DNA of 64,000 nucleotides from Streptomyces durmitorensis (GTDB taxonomy: Bacteria > Actinomycetota > Actinomycetes > Streptomycetales > Streptomycetaceae): NCBI RefSeq assembly GCF_023498005.1, contig NZ_CP097289.1, positions 62,001-126,000 on the forward strand, written 5' to 3'. Position 1 is the stretch's first letter, and every line of letters starts with the position of its first letter. Position numbers and translations under genes: made by a program. Shown here piece by piece: positions 37,582-45,429 of the stretch. The notes beneath the pieces are model-generated. The model searched no databases. It had not been told where the DNA came from and worked only from the letters and a program-made list of their open reading frames with translations.

Positions 37582-37613
37582 TTGCCTCTGACGTCAACGT
37601 CAGGTTTTAGCGT
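37582..37613 (+). promoter_or_regulatory. MerR-type promoter with 20-bp spacer and inverted repeat
   Basis: TTGCCT (37582-37587) and TAGCGT (37608-37613) are separated by 20 bp. Inside the spacer lies a perfect 7-2-7 inverted repeat, CTGACGT-CA-ACGTCAG (37588-37603). The ATG of the SDR gene is eight bases after the -10, so transcription should start at or next to the start codon, giving a leaderless mRNA. Confidence 0.75.
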
Positions 37614-37620
37614 ACCGGGC

Positions 37621-38349
37621 ATGGATATCAACGACTCAGTTGCCCTTGTCACTGGAGCCAACCGCGGCCTGGGCCGCGCCTTCGCCCAGCGCCTGCTCGA
37701 ACGGGGCGCCCGCAAGGTCTACGCGACGGCCCGCCGGCCGGAGACCGTGGACGTGCCCGGGGTCGAGGTGCTGCCCCTCGACATCACCGATCCCGCATCG
37801 GTGAGGACCGCCGCCGAGGCCGCCCCGGACGTCTCGCTGCTCATCAACAACGCGGGGATCCAGACGGGAACCGACCTGGTGACCGGTTCGCTGGACGCGG
37901 TGCGGCACGAGCTGGAGACCAACGTGTTCGGCCACCTCGGAATGATCCGGGAGTTCGCGCCGGCGCTCGCCAGGAACGGCGGGGGCGCGATCGTCGACGT
38001 GCTCTCCGCCATGTCGTGGTTCGGCGGCAAGGGCGCCAATGCCTACCACCTGACCAAGGCCGCCGCCTGGGCCATGACCAATGGCGTCCGCCTGGAGCTC
38101 GCCGAACAGGGCACGCTCGTGACAGCGGTGCACCTCGGCCTGACCGACACCGACATGGCTGCGGGCTGGCCCGTGGACAAGATCGCGCCGTCGGACCTGG
38201 CCGACGCGGCGCTCGACGGTGTCGAGGCGGGCTCCGCCGAGGTCCTCGCCGACCAGTGGAGTCGAGACGTCAAGTCCCGGCTGCCGCTGACGCCCGAAGA
38301 GTTCAACGCCGCGATGGACCGCGCCCTGGCGGCCCTAACGGCGGCCTGA
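37621..38349 (+). CDS. short-chain dehydrogenase/reductase under MerR control
   Basis: The product has 242 residues. ATG 37621 starts MDINDSVALVTGANRGLGRA with the TGxxxGxG motif. LINNAGIQTG and the catalytic YHLTK (~145) with serine in DVLSAMSW are present; DITDP follows the usual acidic cofactor-side strand and ARRPE suggests NADP preference. No ribosome binding site precedes the ATG, in line with a leaderless transcript. The substrate is unknown. The dedicated MerR activator points to induction by a toxic or stress compound. Confidence 0.88.
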   Translation: MDINDSVALVTGANRGLGRAFAQRLLERGARKVYATARRPETVDVPGVEVLPLDITDPASVRTAAEAAPDVSLLINNAGIQTGTDLVTGSLDAVRHELETNVFGHLGMIREFAPALARNGGGAIVDVLSAMSWFGGKGANAYHLTKAAAWAMTNGVRLELAEQGTLVTAVHLGLTDTDMAAGWPVDKIAPSDLADAALDGVEAGSAEVLADQWSRDVKSRLPLTPEEFNAAMDRALAALTAA

Positions 38350-38450
38350 GGCGCTTCTCGCCCGAGGGCTGTGGCGGCGCACCTGGTGCTCATCCGAGGT
38401 GTACCTGAGCGGCTGAGGGAGTTGCCCAAATGGGGCCTGGCCCACACACG

Positions 38451-38849
38451 CTAGCCAGGTTGATCCGGGTCGCAGCTGGCGCGCCGCAGGCCGATGGTGC
38501 GCAGGGCGGCGTGCATGGCGGTCTGATCGCCGTGATGGACGGTGTGCACGCCGCCTTCGGCTTCTTCGAGCAGACGAGACGGGACAGGGGGTTCTGCCGA
38601 AACGTGCCAGATGACCCCGCTGGGAGGGTCCAAGCCGCGTAGCTCCTGGAACAGCGCGGAAAGCTCCGCTGGGGCCCCGGGTACAGCGGTGTCGATGACG
38701 ACGATGTCCGGGAGCAGAACCCTTGCCTGCGCCAGAGCGACAGCTGGGCTGGCGGCGTGGGAGATGACACGGTAATGCGGACCATGGTGGATCAGTGGGC
38801 GCAAGGACCTGATCATGTCGTCATCGGCTACGAGCAGCACAGTCATCAT
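38451..38849 (-). CDS. stand-alone response-regulator receiver domain
   Basis: The product has ~132 residues from tandem ATGs at 38849/38846. It has the receiver order: acidic pocket VLLVADDDMIRSL, phospho-acceptor aspartate in PDIVVIDTAVPG (~53), a Ser after beta-4 (WHVSAEPP) and a final helix. The conserved lysine of beta-5 is not evident, and no output domain follows; the chain ends soon after in a cysteine-containing tail (RRASCDPDQPG). It could be a single-domain regulator or the front of a decayed LuxR-type regulator. No kinase gene is adjacent. Confidence 0.6.
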   Translation of the reverse strand: MMTVLLVADDDMIRSLRPLIHHGPHYRVISHAASPAVALAQARVLLPDIVVIDTAVPGAPAELSALFQELRGLDPPSGVIWHVSAEPPVPSRLLEEAEGGVHTVHHGDQTAMHAALRTIGLRRASCDPDQPG

Positions 38850-38993
38850 GAGACCAGCATGATTCCAAGCCCGACAAGGCGCCCATCGGTGAATGAAAGC
38901 CGCCTACGGGAACGCCGCACGGGCTCCGTCCTCCAGGGCGAGGAAGATGTCAGCAGTCGTACTCCCGGGCTCTGCGTGGCCTACCCTGACGCG

Positions 38994-39671
38994 GTGAAGT
39001 TCGTGATGGTGCCGGGTGGCTGGCAAGGTGGTTGGGTGTTCGACTCGGTGGGCGCCGAGCTGCACCGAGCAGGTCACCACGTCGAGGCGGTGACCCTGTC
39101 CGGGTTGGAGGTGGACGCCCCAGTCGATGTAGAGCGTCCGCCGAACCTCGACACCCATATTGACCAGGTAGCCGAGATCATCGACCGTTGCGACGAAGCA
39201 CCCCTCGCGCTGTGCGGGCACAGTTATGGCGGAATGGTGATCGCCGGTGTTGCCGATCGGCTCGGCGACCGCCTCGATCAGCTCGTCTTCATCGATGCCT
39301 ACGTCCCGGACGATGGGGATTCGTGTTGGTCTTTGACCAGCGACAGCTTCCGGGAGCTGTTCGTGGCCGGCGCCCGCGCCGACGGTCGATGGGTCGCAGT
39401 TCCTGATGGGCTCGACCCGCGCGCGCGACCGCACCCCATGGCGAGCTTCGTCCAGTCGATCAGGCTGGGAGGCAAACCCAGCCGTGCGCTCGGCCGAACG
39501 TTCATCAGTGGTGGCGCGTGGACGGGTAGCCCGTTCGTGAACCTGGCCGAACGGTTGCGCAACGACTCAGGCTGGCGGGTTCACGAGATTCCCGTTGGTC
39601 ACAACATTGCCCGCCGCGACCCGCACAGCCTCGCGGCAGTTCTCGGAGCGTTGCCTCCCCACATCGCCTGA
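38994..39671 (+). CDS. alpha/beta hydrolase (small methylesterase/EstB-like)
   Basis: The product has 225 residues. GTG 38994 starts VKFVMVPGGWQGGWVFDSVG. The nucleophile is in LCGHSYGGMV (Ser ~81) and the acid and base residues are placed as in the plant-type methylesterase family (FIDAYVPDDGDS; EIPVGHNIARRDP). No ribosome binding site is visible; TACCCT lies six bases before the start, so a leaderless mRNA is possible. The frame is open upstream without coding character. Substrate unknown; single gene. Confidence 0.75.
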   Translation: MKFVMVPGGWQGGWVFDSVGAELHRAGHHVEAVTLSGLEVDAPVDVERPPNLDTHIDQVAEIIDRCDEAPLALCGHSYGGMVIAGVADRLGDRLDQLVFIDAYVPDDGDSCWSLTSDSFRELFVAGARADGRWVAVPDGLDPRARPHPMASFVQSIRLGGKPSRALGRTFISGGAWTGSPFVNLAERLRNDSGWRVHEIPVGHNIARRDPHSLAAVLGALPPHIA

Positions 39672-40080
39672 CGCATGGCCGTTCGGTCCTCCGTGCCCTC
39701 GTCCTCCCCGAGTTGGACGACTGCCAGGTCGCGCAGGGTCCGCAGCACTTCGTGCGGCGGGCGGCCCGCGAAGCTGTGGCGGACCGGGCCGGGCCATTGA
39801 GGCTGGCGTGCTTGACGGGCAGTTGAGGCTGGCGTGCTTGAGCGGTGCTTGGCTCGCGCGACACCCACGTCAAGGACCTTGCACTCCCCATCCTCCACGG
39901 GAAGGGACGCAGGTGTGCCACGCAGGCGCCCAGTACAGCTGGAGATCGAGTACGTGCTCACAGACTCGGGATTCCAATCGGAGCACGGGCACGGCGGTAG
40001 CGTGATCACATGGCGCATGGAATGTCCATGTGGCCGACCGGTCCGTGAAAAGGACTCCGGCGGCGAACGATGGGACCGTG
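39672..40080. other. gene-free stretch with direct repeat
   Basis: No gene is called here. The minus strand around 39700-39790 has protein-like sequence (RHSFAGRPPHEVLRTLRDLA) without a start or recognised family, possibly a fragment. Confidence 0.35.
39797..39841 (+). repeat. 19-bp direct repeat
   Basis: TTGAGGCTGGCGTGCTTGA occurs at 39797-39815 and again at 39823-39841, seven bases apart, with no mismatch. It lies in the gene-free stretch before the FKBP gene. Confidence 0.7.
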
Positions 40081-40500
40081 ATGAGCGAACTGACGAAGCC
40101 CACAATCAAGGTCCCGGAGGGGGACGCGCCCACCGAGCTGACGACCCGGGACCTCGTGATGGGGGACGGACCCGAGGCTCAGCCGGGCAGGGTCGTCCGA
40201 GTTCACTACGTAGGAGTCACATTCGCGTCCGGAAGGGAGTTCGACTCCTCCTGGGAGCAGGACCGGCCGTTCAAGTTCGCCGTGGGCGGTGGCAGGGCCA
40301 TCAAGGGCTGGGACCGGGGTGTGCGGGGAATGAAGGTCGGCGGCCGGCGCGAGATCATCGTTCCCCCGCGTCTCGGTTACGGCAAGCAGTCACCCTCTGC
40401 GCTGATCCCGGCGGGCTCGACGCTGATCTTCATCGTGGACCTGCTTTCGGTCGTGGACGGGACCGCCGCAGCGCGGCCCGGCGCGACCGGCTCTGCCTGA
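40081..40500 (+). CDS. FKBP-type peptidyl-prolyl isomerase
   Basis: The product has 139 residues from ATG 40081 (MSELTKPTIKVPEGDAPTEL). It is a single FKBP domain: VVRVHYVGVTFASGREFDSS, then DRPFKFAVGGGRAIKGWDRG, MKVGGRREIIVPPRLGYGKQ and LIPAGSTLIFIVDLLSV. The aromatic pocket residues (Tyr in HYVG, Phe in FKF, Trp in GWD, Tyr in GYG) are present. It is cytoplasmic and catalyses cis-trans isomerisation of prolyl bonds. It stands alone. Confidence 0.93.
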   Translation: MSELTKPTIKVPEGDAPTELTTRDLVMGDGPEAQPGRVVRVHYVGVTFASGREFDSSWEQDRPFKFAVGGGRAIKGWDRGVRGMKVGGRREIIVPPRLGYGKQSPSALIPAGSTLIFIVDLLSVVDGTAAARPGATGSA

Positions 40501-40503
40501 ACC

Positions 40504-40539
40504 TGGCGCGTCTGACGCGCCTGACGCGCCTGACGATCC
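40504..40539 (+). repeat. tandem 9-bp repeats
   Basis: TGGCGCGTC, TGACGCGCC, TGACGCGCC and TGACGATCC follow one another just after the FKBP stop codon. From here to 40852 no gene is seen. Confidence 0.6.
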
Positions 40540-40852
40540 GGGTGTGACGCTCAACCAACCGTGCCTTCGCAGGCGCCTACGCCCTGCATTCCCCGCTGCC
40601 CGACCACCGTTCGGTGAAGGGGCACTGCCCGTACTTCACCTGCACCGTGCGGGGCGCGGCCTTGGAGACCCGCAGGTCCATGAGCAGCCCGGTGCACACT
40701 CGATCTGGCACTCCGCCATCCAGGCCGTCCATCGATCGCCAATGGTCCGACAAATGATGGCTGTTCAGATCCCGTTGACGTGTGCCGCCCATCCCGCCAG
40801 GCTCGGAATGCACGTGCGTATCTCCATCCCCCGCTTCTCATGGAGTCTTCTG

Positions 40853-41590
40853 ATGACCAGACGCACCGCACGACTCGCCCTATCGATTGTCATGCTCATT
40901 GCCGCCACCTTGGGCGGTCTCGTGGCAACCACGGGAACTGCTCAGGCCGACAGCTGCTACACCTGGTCGCGCACCCTGTCCCAAGGGGCCTCGGGTGCCG
41001 ACGTAACGCACTTGCAGATACGAGTAGCAGGCCACGCCGGCAGCGGCGGCCCGCTCGCAATCGACGGTGCCTACGGGCCTGCGACGACTGCCGCGGTCAA
41101 GGGGTTCCAGACGGCTTACGGACTGGCCGCCGACGGCGTTGCCGGCCCGGCGACATTCAGCAAGATCTACGCCCTCCAGGACAACGACTGCACACCGATC
41201 CACTTCAGTTACGCCGAGCTCAACACCTGCAACTCCACCTGGGCGGGAGGCGCTGTGAGCGCAAACACCGCCAAAGCAAACGCGTTGCGCACCATGTGGA
41301 AGCTCGAGGCATTGCGACATGCCCTCGGCGACCAACCCCTCCGCGTGACCAGCGGCTTCCGCTCGCATGCCTGCAACGACGCGGTCGGCGGAGCAGCCGG
41401 CAGCCGCCACTTGTACGGCGATGCGGCGGACCTCGGCGCGGGCCCGCACTCGCTGTGCCGCCTCGCCCAGCAGGCCCGCAACCACGGCTTCAACGGAATC
41501 CTCGGCCCTGGCTACCCGGGCCACAGCGACCACACCCACCTCGATCACCGCACTAGCCGCTTCTGGTCGGCGTCGGCCTGCGGCATCTGA
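40853..41590 (+). CDS. secreted zinc D-Ala-D-Ala carboxypeptidase (M15) with peptidoglycan-binding domain
   Basis: The product has 245 residues. ATG 40853 has GGAG seven bases upstream; the frame is open far further left without sense. A signal peptide (LALSIVMLIAATLGGLVATT, cleavage after TAQA ~residue 32) is followed by a peptidoglycan-binding type 1 domain (GASGADVTHLQIRVAGHAGS, GPATTAAVKGFQTAYGL) and an M15A peptidase domain with zinc ligands in GSRHLYGDAADLG and HTHLDH. Cysteine pairs fit extracellular disulfides. The layout is that of the Streptomyces albus G enzyme, which cleaves the terminal D-Ala of cell-wall peptides. Confidence 0.93.
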   Translation: MTRRTARLALSIVMLIAATLGGLVATTGTAQADSCYTWSRTLSQGASGADVTHLQIRVAGHAGSGGPLAIDGAYGPATTAAVKGFQTAYGLAADGVAGPATFSKIYALQDNDCTPIHFSYAELNTCNSTWAGGAVSANTAKANALRTMWKLEALRHALGDQPLRVTSGFRSHACNDAVGGAAGSRHLYGDAADLGAGPHSLCRLAQQARNHGFNGILGPGYPGHSDHTHLDHRTSRFWSASACGI

Positions 41591-41609
41591 ACGCACCGGC
41601 GGGCGCCCC

Positions 41610-41629
41610 GGGCCCTGAGGTCCGGGCCC
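41610..41629 (+). terminator. possible terminator of the M15 gene
   Basis: GGGCCC (41610-41615), eight bases, GGGCCC (41624-41629) can pair, 20 bases after the stop codon. The stem is short but GC-only. Confidence 0.35.
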
Positions 41630-41753
41630 TGCCTACCAACACGGTGGGTCTCCTCGCCCACTCACGTGTACGAGCCCCCGCTGTGCTGAGCTGGGCGGTT
41701 CCGGAGTGAAGGGTGAGGGTGACACTGGTGTTGCCGTTGTCGCCCCTGCCGCG

Positions 41754-43250
41754 TCAGTTGTTCCGGCAGCCGTCCAGGGCACGCAGCGCTTCGGCCGCTG
41801 CCCCGCGTACGGAATCGGACGGGTCTGAGTCCAGGGCGGTGAGCTGGTCGCGCAGCCGCTCCTCGCCCGGAGGGAGCGTGCCCGTCACCTCCGCCCAGTG
41901 GGCGATCCCCTCCACGGCGGCCTGGCGCACCCACATATCCACGTCGTCCAAGTGCCGCACGAAGAGCGGCAGATCGTGCGGGGTGCCCGTGTCCATCGCA
42001 TTGTGCGGGTCCAGGAGCGACAGTGCGGCGGCTCGGACAAGGGGGGAGGTGGTCCGGTCCACCAGTTCCCGCAGACCGGGCAGGGCTTCCGCCAGGCCCG
42101 TGAGGACCCTCTCCGCGACCCCGACCAGAGTGGCGTCGACGCCGAGACGGGCCACCAGCGCCCGGGCGACCGCCGCGCGTTCCCACGGCCTGAACCCCGT
42201 GTCCGCCATGGCGTCCAGCCCGCGCAGCGCACCTTCGTACACCCCGGGCGCTGAATGGCCCAGCAGGGGTACCAGCAGCCACACGGCGTCCCATCTCCCC
42301 ATATCGCCGTAGGCCCTTGCTGCTGCCGCGAGCGTGGGGGCGGACGTTGTCGGGTCGGTGAGGAGAGCCCGCAGAAGCCTCGTGGCGGGCCTGCCGCCGA
42401 CGTACCCCAGGGCAGTGGCGGCCGATGGCCCCGCCAGCTCGTCGCTCAGCCAGCGCGAGGCCGGACCCAGCAGCCGTTCGTCACCCGATCTCCCGAGCTG
42501 GAACAGCAGTTGTCTCGCCATCTCCGGGTCCCGATCCGCCTCCAGAACCGCGAACAACGCGTCCTGCGTCTCTGGGCGGTCCACGCGCGCCAGTCGGAAA
42601 GCCACGGCGCAGCGCACCTCGGTGGAAGGGGCGTCGGTCAGATCTCTCAGCAGCGACGGCAACAGCCGGTCGGCGTGCTGGTCCGGCAACATCCACAGGG
42701 CGTGCACGCGGGCGGCGTCCGCGCCCCACTGGGCCGTACGGACCAGCTCCGCCTCGACGTCCGGGTCCTTCTCGAACATGAAGACCATGGCCCGCGCCCG
42801 ACCCCAGACGCCGTGGGCCGGATCACCCAACAGCCGGATGAGCGCGGGAACATCACCGGGTACGCCCAGCTCCCGCAATGCCTCCAAGGCGTTGATCCGC
42901 AGGTGGTGGTCAGGATCGCCGAGCAGTCGCCCGTAGGCGTCCACGACCTCGCGATCACGCAGCTCGAGCCGGATCGACGCCAGAGAGGCCCGCCTGCGCA
43001 CCCACGGATCGTCGTCGTCCATCAGCGCGGGCAGGGCCTTCGCCCCGGCCTCGGGGACCCCCAGCCTGCCGAGGCCCACTGCCGCGCCTTCCCGCACCTC
43101 GGGCGCGGGGTCGGCGGCTGCCCGGACGAGCACCGCGGCGTGCTCGGTGCCGCCGAGTCTGCCGAGCCCCTTCGCCGCCGCTGCCCGCCGCCAGGTGTCG
43201 CCCGTCTCCAACTCCCTCAAGAAGAAGGAGACCTGATGTTCTGTCGTCAT
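41754..43250 (-). CDS. HEAT-repeat (PBS-lyase type) protein
   Basis: The product has 498 residues from ATG 43250 (MTTEHQVSFFLRELETGDTW). It consists almost wholly of ~30-residue HEAT-like units, for example WRRAAAAKGLGRLGGTEHAA, DPAPEVREGAAVGLGRLGVP and DDPWVRRRASLASIRLELRD, with further units to the C-terminus (SDSVRGAAAEALRALDGC). The fold is a solenoid for protein binding; no enzyme motif, signal peptide or membrane segment is seen. Such proteins are common in actinomycetes, some being lyase-like or scaffold proteins. The partner is unknown. It lies on the same strand as, and after, the AraC gene. Confidence 0.85.
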   Translation of the reverse strand: MTTEHQVSFFLRELETGDTWRRAAAAKGLGRLGGTEHAAVLVRAAADPAPEVREGAAVGLGRLGVPEAGAKALPALMDDDDPWVRRRASLASIRLELRDREVVDAYGRLLGDPDHHLRINALEALRELGVPGDVPALIRLLGDPAHGVWGRARAMVFMFEKDPDVEAELVRTAQWGADAARVHALWMLPDQHADRLLPSLLRDLTDAPSTEVRCAVAFRLARVDRPETQDALFAVLEADRDPEMARQLLFQLGRSGDERLLGPASRWLSDELAGPSAATALGYVGGRPATRLLRALLTDPTTSAPTLAAAARAYGDMGRWDAVWLLVPLLGHSAPGVYEGALRGLDAMADTGFRPWERAAVARALVARLGVDATLVGVAERVLTGLAEALPGLRELVDRTTSPLVRAAALSLLDPHNAMDTGTPHDLPLFVRHLDDVDMWVRQAAVEGIAHWAEVTGTLPPGEERLRDQLTALDSDPSDSVRGAAAEALRALDGCRNN

Positions 43251-43327
43251 GTGCACCCCGGAAGTAAGACTGCCGAGGCGACTGGAGGTTGCGCACCCGA
43301 CTGGTGCTGACCTCTCCCGAGCCCGGA

Positions 43328-44245
43328 TCACTTGCGAAGCCGAGAACGGTACTCGCCCGGGGCCGTGCCTCGGGCACGTCGGAAGGCACGGCTGAAAGCG
43401 TGCGGAGAGCTGTAGCCGACTGCGCCGGAGATCGACTCGACCGGCTCGTCGGTGTCGCGGAGCCGGACGGACGCCAGGTCGATGCGCCACTGCGTCACGT
43501 ACGCGCCCGGCGTCTGCCCGAGGGCGGACCGGAAACGCCTGGACAGCGTCGCCCGGGAGACGCGCGTCGCGGCGGCCAGGGTCTCCGTGGTCCAGGGGTG
43601 TCCCGGTTGGGCGTGGACACATGCCAGAGCGTCGCGCACGACCGGATCACGCATCGCTCCCAGCCATGAGCCGGACTGCTCCTGCGGGTGGCGGGCCAGC
43701 CAGGCGCGTACGAACTGGACGAGCAGAAGGTCGACGATGCTGTTGATCGCGGCAGTGGTGCCGATCTGCGGCTGTGCGATCTCCGCTGCGAGAAGTTCGA
43801 CGGTCCTTCTGAGCTGCGCGTTCTCCCGGGCTGTGACATGCATCGGCCGAGCGAGGGAGGTGAGTACCGGTGTGCGCACCTCCGGATCCTGCTCGTAGTG
43901 CAGCACGATCACTTCCGTCTGCACCGGCGCCGAGCCCAGACGCAGGGCCCGGCCGTCGCCGAAAGACCGGGCCGCCGCCTCACGGTCGCAGGAACCCATC
44001 GTCACGCTGGCGCCTCCGGCTATCCCGTGTGCGGTGCCCGGCGACACCAGGACGGCGTCTCCGGCCTGCACCTGCAGAGGTTTCTCGCCTGGGACGTGGA
44101 GCCACAAGGTGCCGCGGGACACCACGTGCAGTGCTGCTCCTGGAAAGGAGTCCAGCCACAGGCCCCAGGTTCCTCCGGCCTTCAGCATGACCCCGAGCGC
44201 CCCTCGCGCACCCGAAACACGCAGCACCTCCGCCAGCACATCCAT
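43328..44245 (-). CDS. AraC-family transcriptional regulator with cupin domain
   Basis: The product has 305 residues. ATG 44245 (MDVLAEVLRVSGARGALGVM) is chosen over the longer frame, whose extension covers a palindrome. Residues ~5-160 form the cupin_6-type domain (LWLDSFPGAALHVVSRGTLW, DAVLVSPGTAHGIAGG). The C-terminal AraC double HTH is complete (VSRATLSRRFRSALGQTPGA, then SSPHAFSRAFRRARGTAPGE). This class often controls adjacent oxidoreductase genes. The quinone reductase gene lies just upstream on the same strand and is the likely target. Confidence 0.88.
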   Translation of the reverse strand: MDVLAEVLRVSGARGALGVMLKAGGTWGLWLDSFPGAALHVVSRGTLWLHVPGEKPLQVQAGDAVLVSPGTAHGIAGGASVTMGSCDREAAARSFGDGRALRLGSAPVQTEVIVLHYEQDPEVRTPVLTSLARPMHVTARENAQLRRTVELLAAEIAQPQIGTTAAINSIVDLLLVQFVRAWLARHPQEQSGSWLGAMRDPVVRDALACVHAQPGHPWTTETLAAATRVSRATLSRRFRSALGQTPGAYVTQWRIDLASVRLRDTDEPVESISGAVGYSSPHAFSRAFRRARGTAPGEYRSRLRK

Positions 44246-44285
44246 GGGTCCATTCTCGTCCACTGCCGCGAACCGCCCACCGCCA

Positions 44286-44315
44286 GCCGACGGCCGACGG
44301 CCGTCGGCCGTCGGC
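44286..44315. repeat. 30-bp perfect palindrome
   Basis: The 30 bases are their own reverse complement, built from tandem GCCGACG units that meet their complement in the centre (centre between 44300 and 44301). It lies 40 bp upstream of the AraC start and 30 bp after the quinone reductase stop, and could be a regulator site or a terminator-like cruciform. Confidence 0.7.
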
Positions 44316-44344
44316 CGACGACGCATGTGTTCTCGTCCACAGCT

Positions 44345-45253
44345 TCAGGCCACGTCAAGAACGACCTTTCCGTGCACCTTCCGCGCGAACAGCGCCTGGA
44401 CGGCGTCGTCCACGTCCTGCCAGCTGCCTCGCCGTCCGACCGGTGCCGAGAGCCTCCCGGCGGCCATGAGACCCAGCAGGTCCGTCAACTCCCTGCTGGT
44501 CGGCGTCATATCGCCGTACGTGGCGATGCTGCGGGGCTCACCGAAGCCGAACAAGGCCCCTGACGGGAACGTGGTTTCCTGCCCCGAGGAGTAACCAACC
44601 ACGTGGATGGTGCCGCCCTCGGCGAGAGAACTCCACGCCTGGGCCGTCAGCGGCCCGCCGACCGTGTCCAGGACGAGGTCGAACCGCTCACCGGTCCCGG
44701 CCAGGTCGGTCAGGACCCTGTCGGCGCCGAGTTCACGCAGTCCGGCCGCCCGCTCCGGCGAACCGACGAGCGCCGTCACCCGCGCGCCCGCCAGCGCCGC
44801 CAACTGGACGGCGAAGTGCCCCACTCCCCCGCTGGCGCCGGTGATCAGAACGTTGCGCGCCAGCAGAGAACGCTTGCGCAGCACCCGCAGCGCGGTGACT
44901 CCCGCGATTCCCAACGCGGCGGCGTCGGCCAGGTCCACGCCCTCGGGGACGGTGCCGAGCGAGGCGGGGCTGACTGCCACCCGCTCCGCCCACGCGTGGG
45001 GAGCCATTCCCACAGCGACGCGCGTACCTTCGGGCGGCCCCGAGCCGTCGGATGCGGCGCGCACCACGACGCCGGCCGCGTCGTGACCGTGCACAGCGCC
45101 AGCCGGCCACTGGTGCACGTAGTTCAGCTCTCCGAAGTTGAGACAGATATGACGTATCTCCACCAACGCCTCACCGGCGGACGGTACGGGCTCATCGACA
45201 TCGGCGAACCGGACGGGTCCGGCCTCACTGTGATCGACCACAAGGGCGCGCAT
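44345..45253 (-). CDS. quinone oxidoreductase (zinc-free MDR family)
   Basis: The product has 302 residues from ATG 45253 (AAGGAA upstream). The N-terminal GroES-like domain (FADVDEPVPSAGEALVEIRH) has HGHDAAGVVV but no catalytic zinc cysteines, and the Rossmann domain carries VLITGASGGVGHFAVQLAAL. It matches the NADPH:quinone reductase branch of the MDR superfamily, which reduces quinones or enones in the cytosol. It precedes the AraC regulator on the same strand. Confidence 0.88.
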   Translation of the reverse strand: MRALVVDHSEAGPVRFADVDEPVPSAGEALVEIRHICLNFGELNYVHQWPAGAVHGHDAAGVVVRAASDGSGPPEGTRVAVGMAPHAWAERVAVSPASLGTVPEGVDLADAAALGIAGVTALRVLRKRSLLARNVLITGASGGVGHFAVQLAALAGARVTALVGSPERAAGLRELGADRVLTDLAGTGERFDLVLDTVGGPLTAQAWSSLAEGGTIHVVGYSSGQETTFPSGALFGFGEPRSIATYGDMTPTSRELTDLLGLMAAGRLSAPVGRRGSWQDVDDAVQALFARKVHGKVVLDVA

Positions 45254-45429
45254 AGGGGGTGTGTTTCCTTCTCTCGTGGATGTGCCTGAACACTCGGCGC
45301 GGCATCGGATCGAGTGCGCACATGCCGCACTGCCGCCTTCACGGAACCCTTTCGCAGGACCGGGACAGCGACCAGACCTGTGAGGATCAATGAGTTGACG
45401 ATCTGTGTCAGTGCGGCTCACGGCGCTGG

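Noticed and set aside
43328..44340. Longer start of the AraC gene at 44326
   Set aside because: The extension would translate the palindrome at 44286-44315 into Arg/Pro-rich sequence; ATG 44245 fits the cupin domain start.
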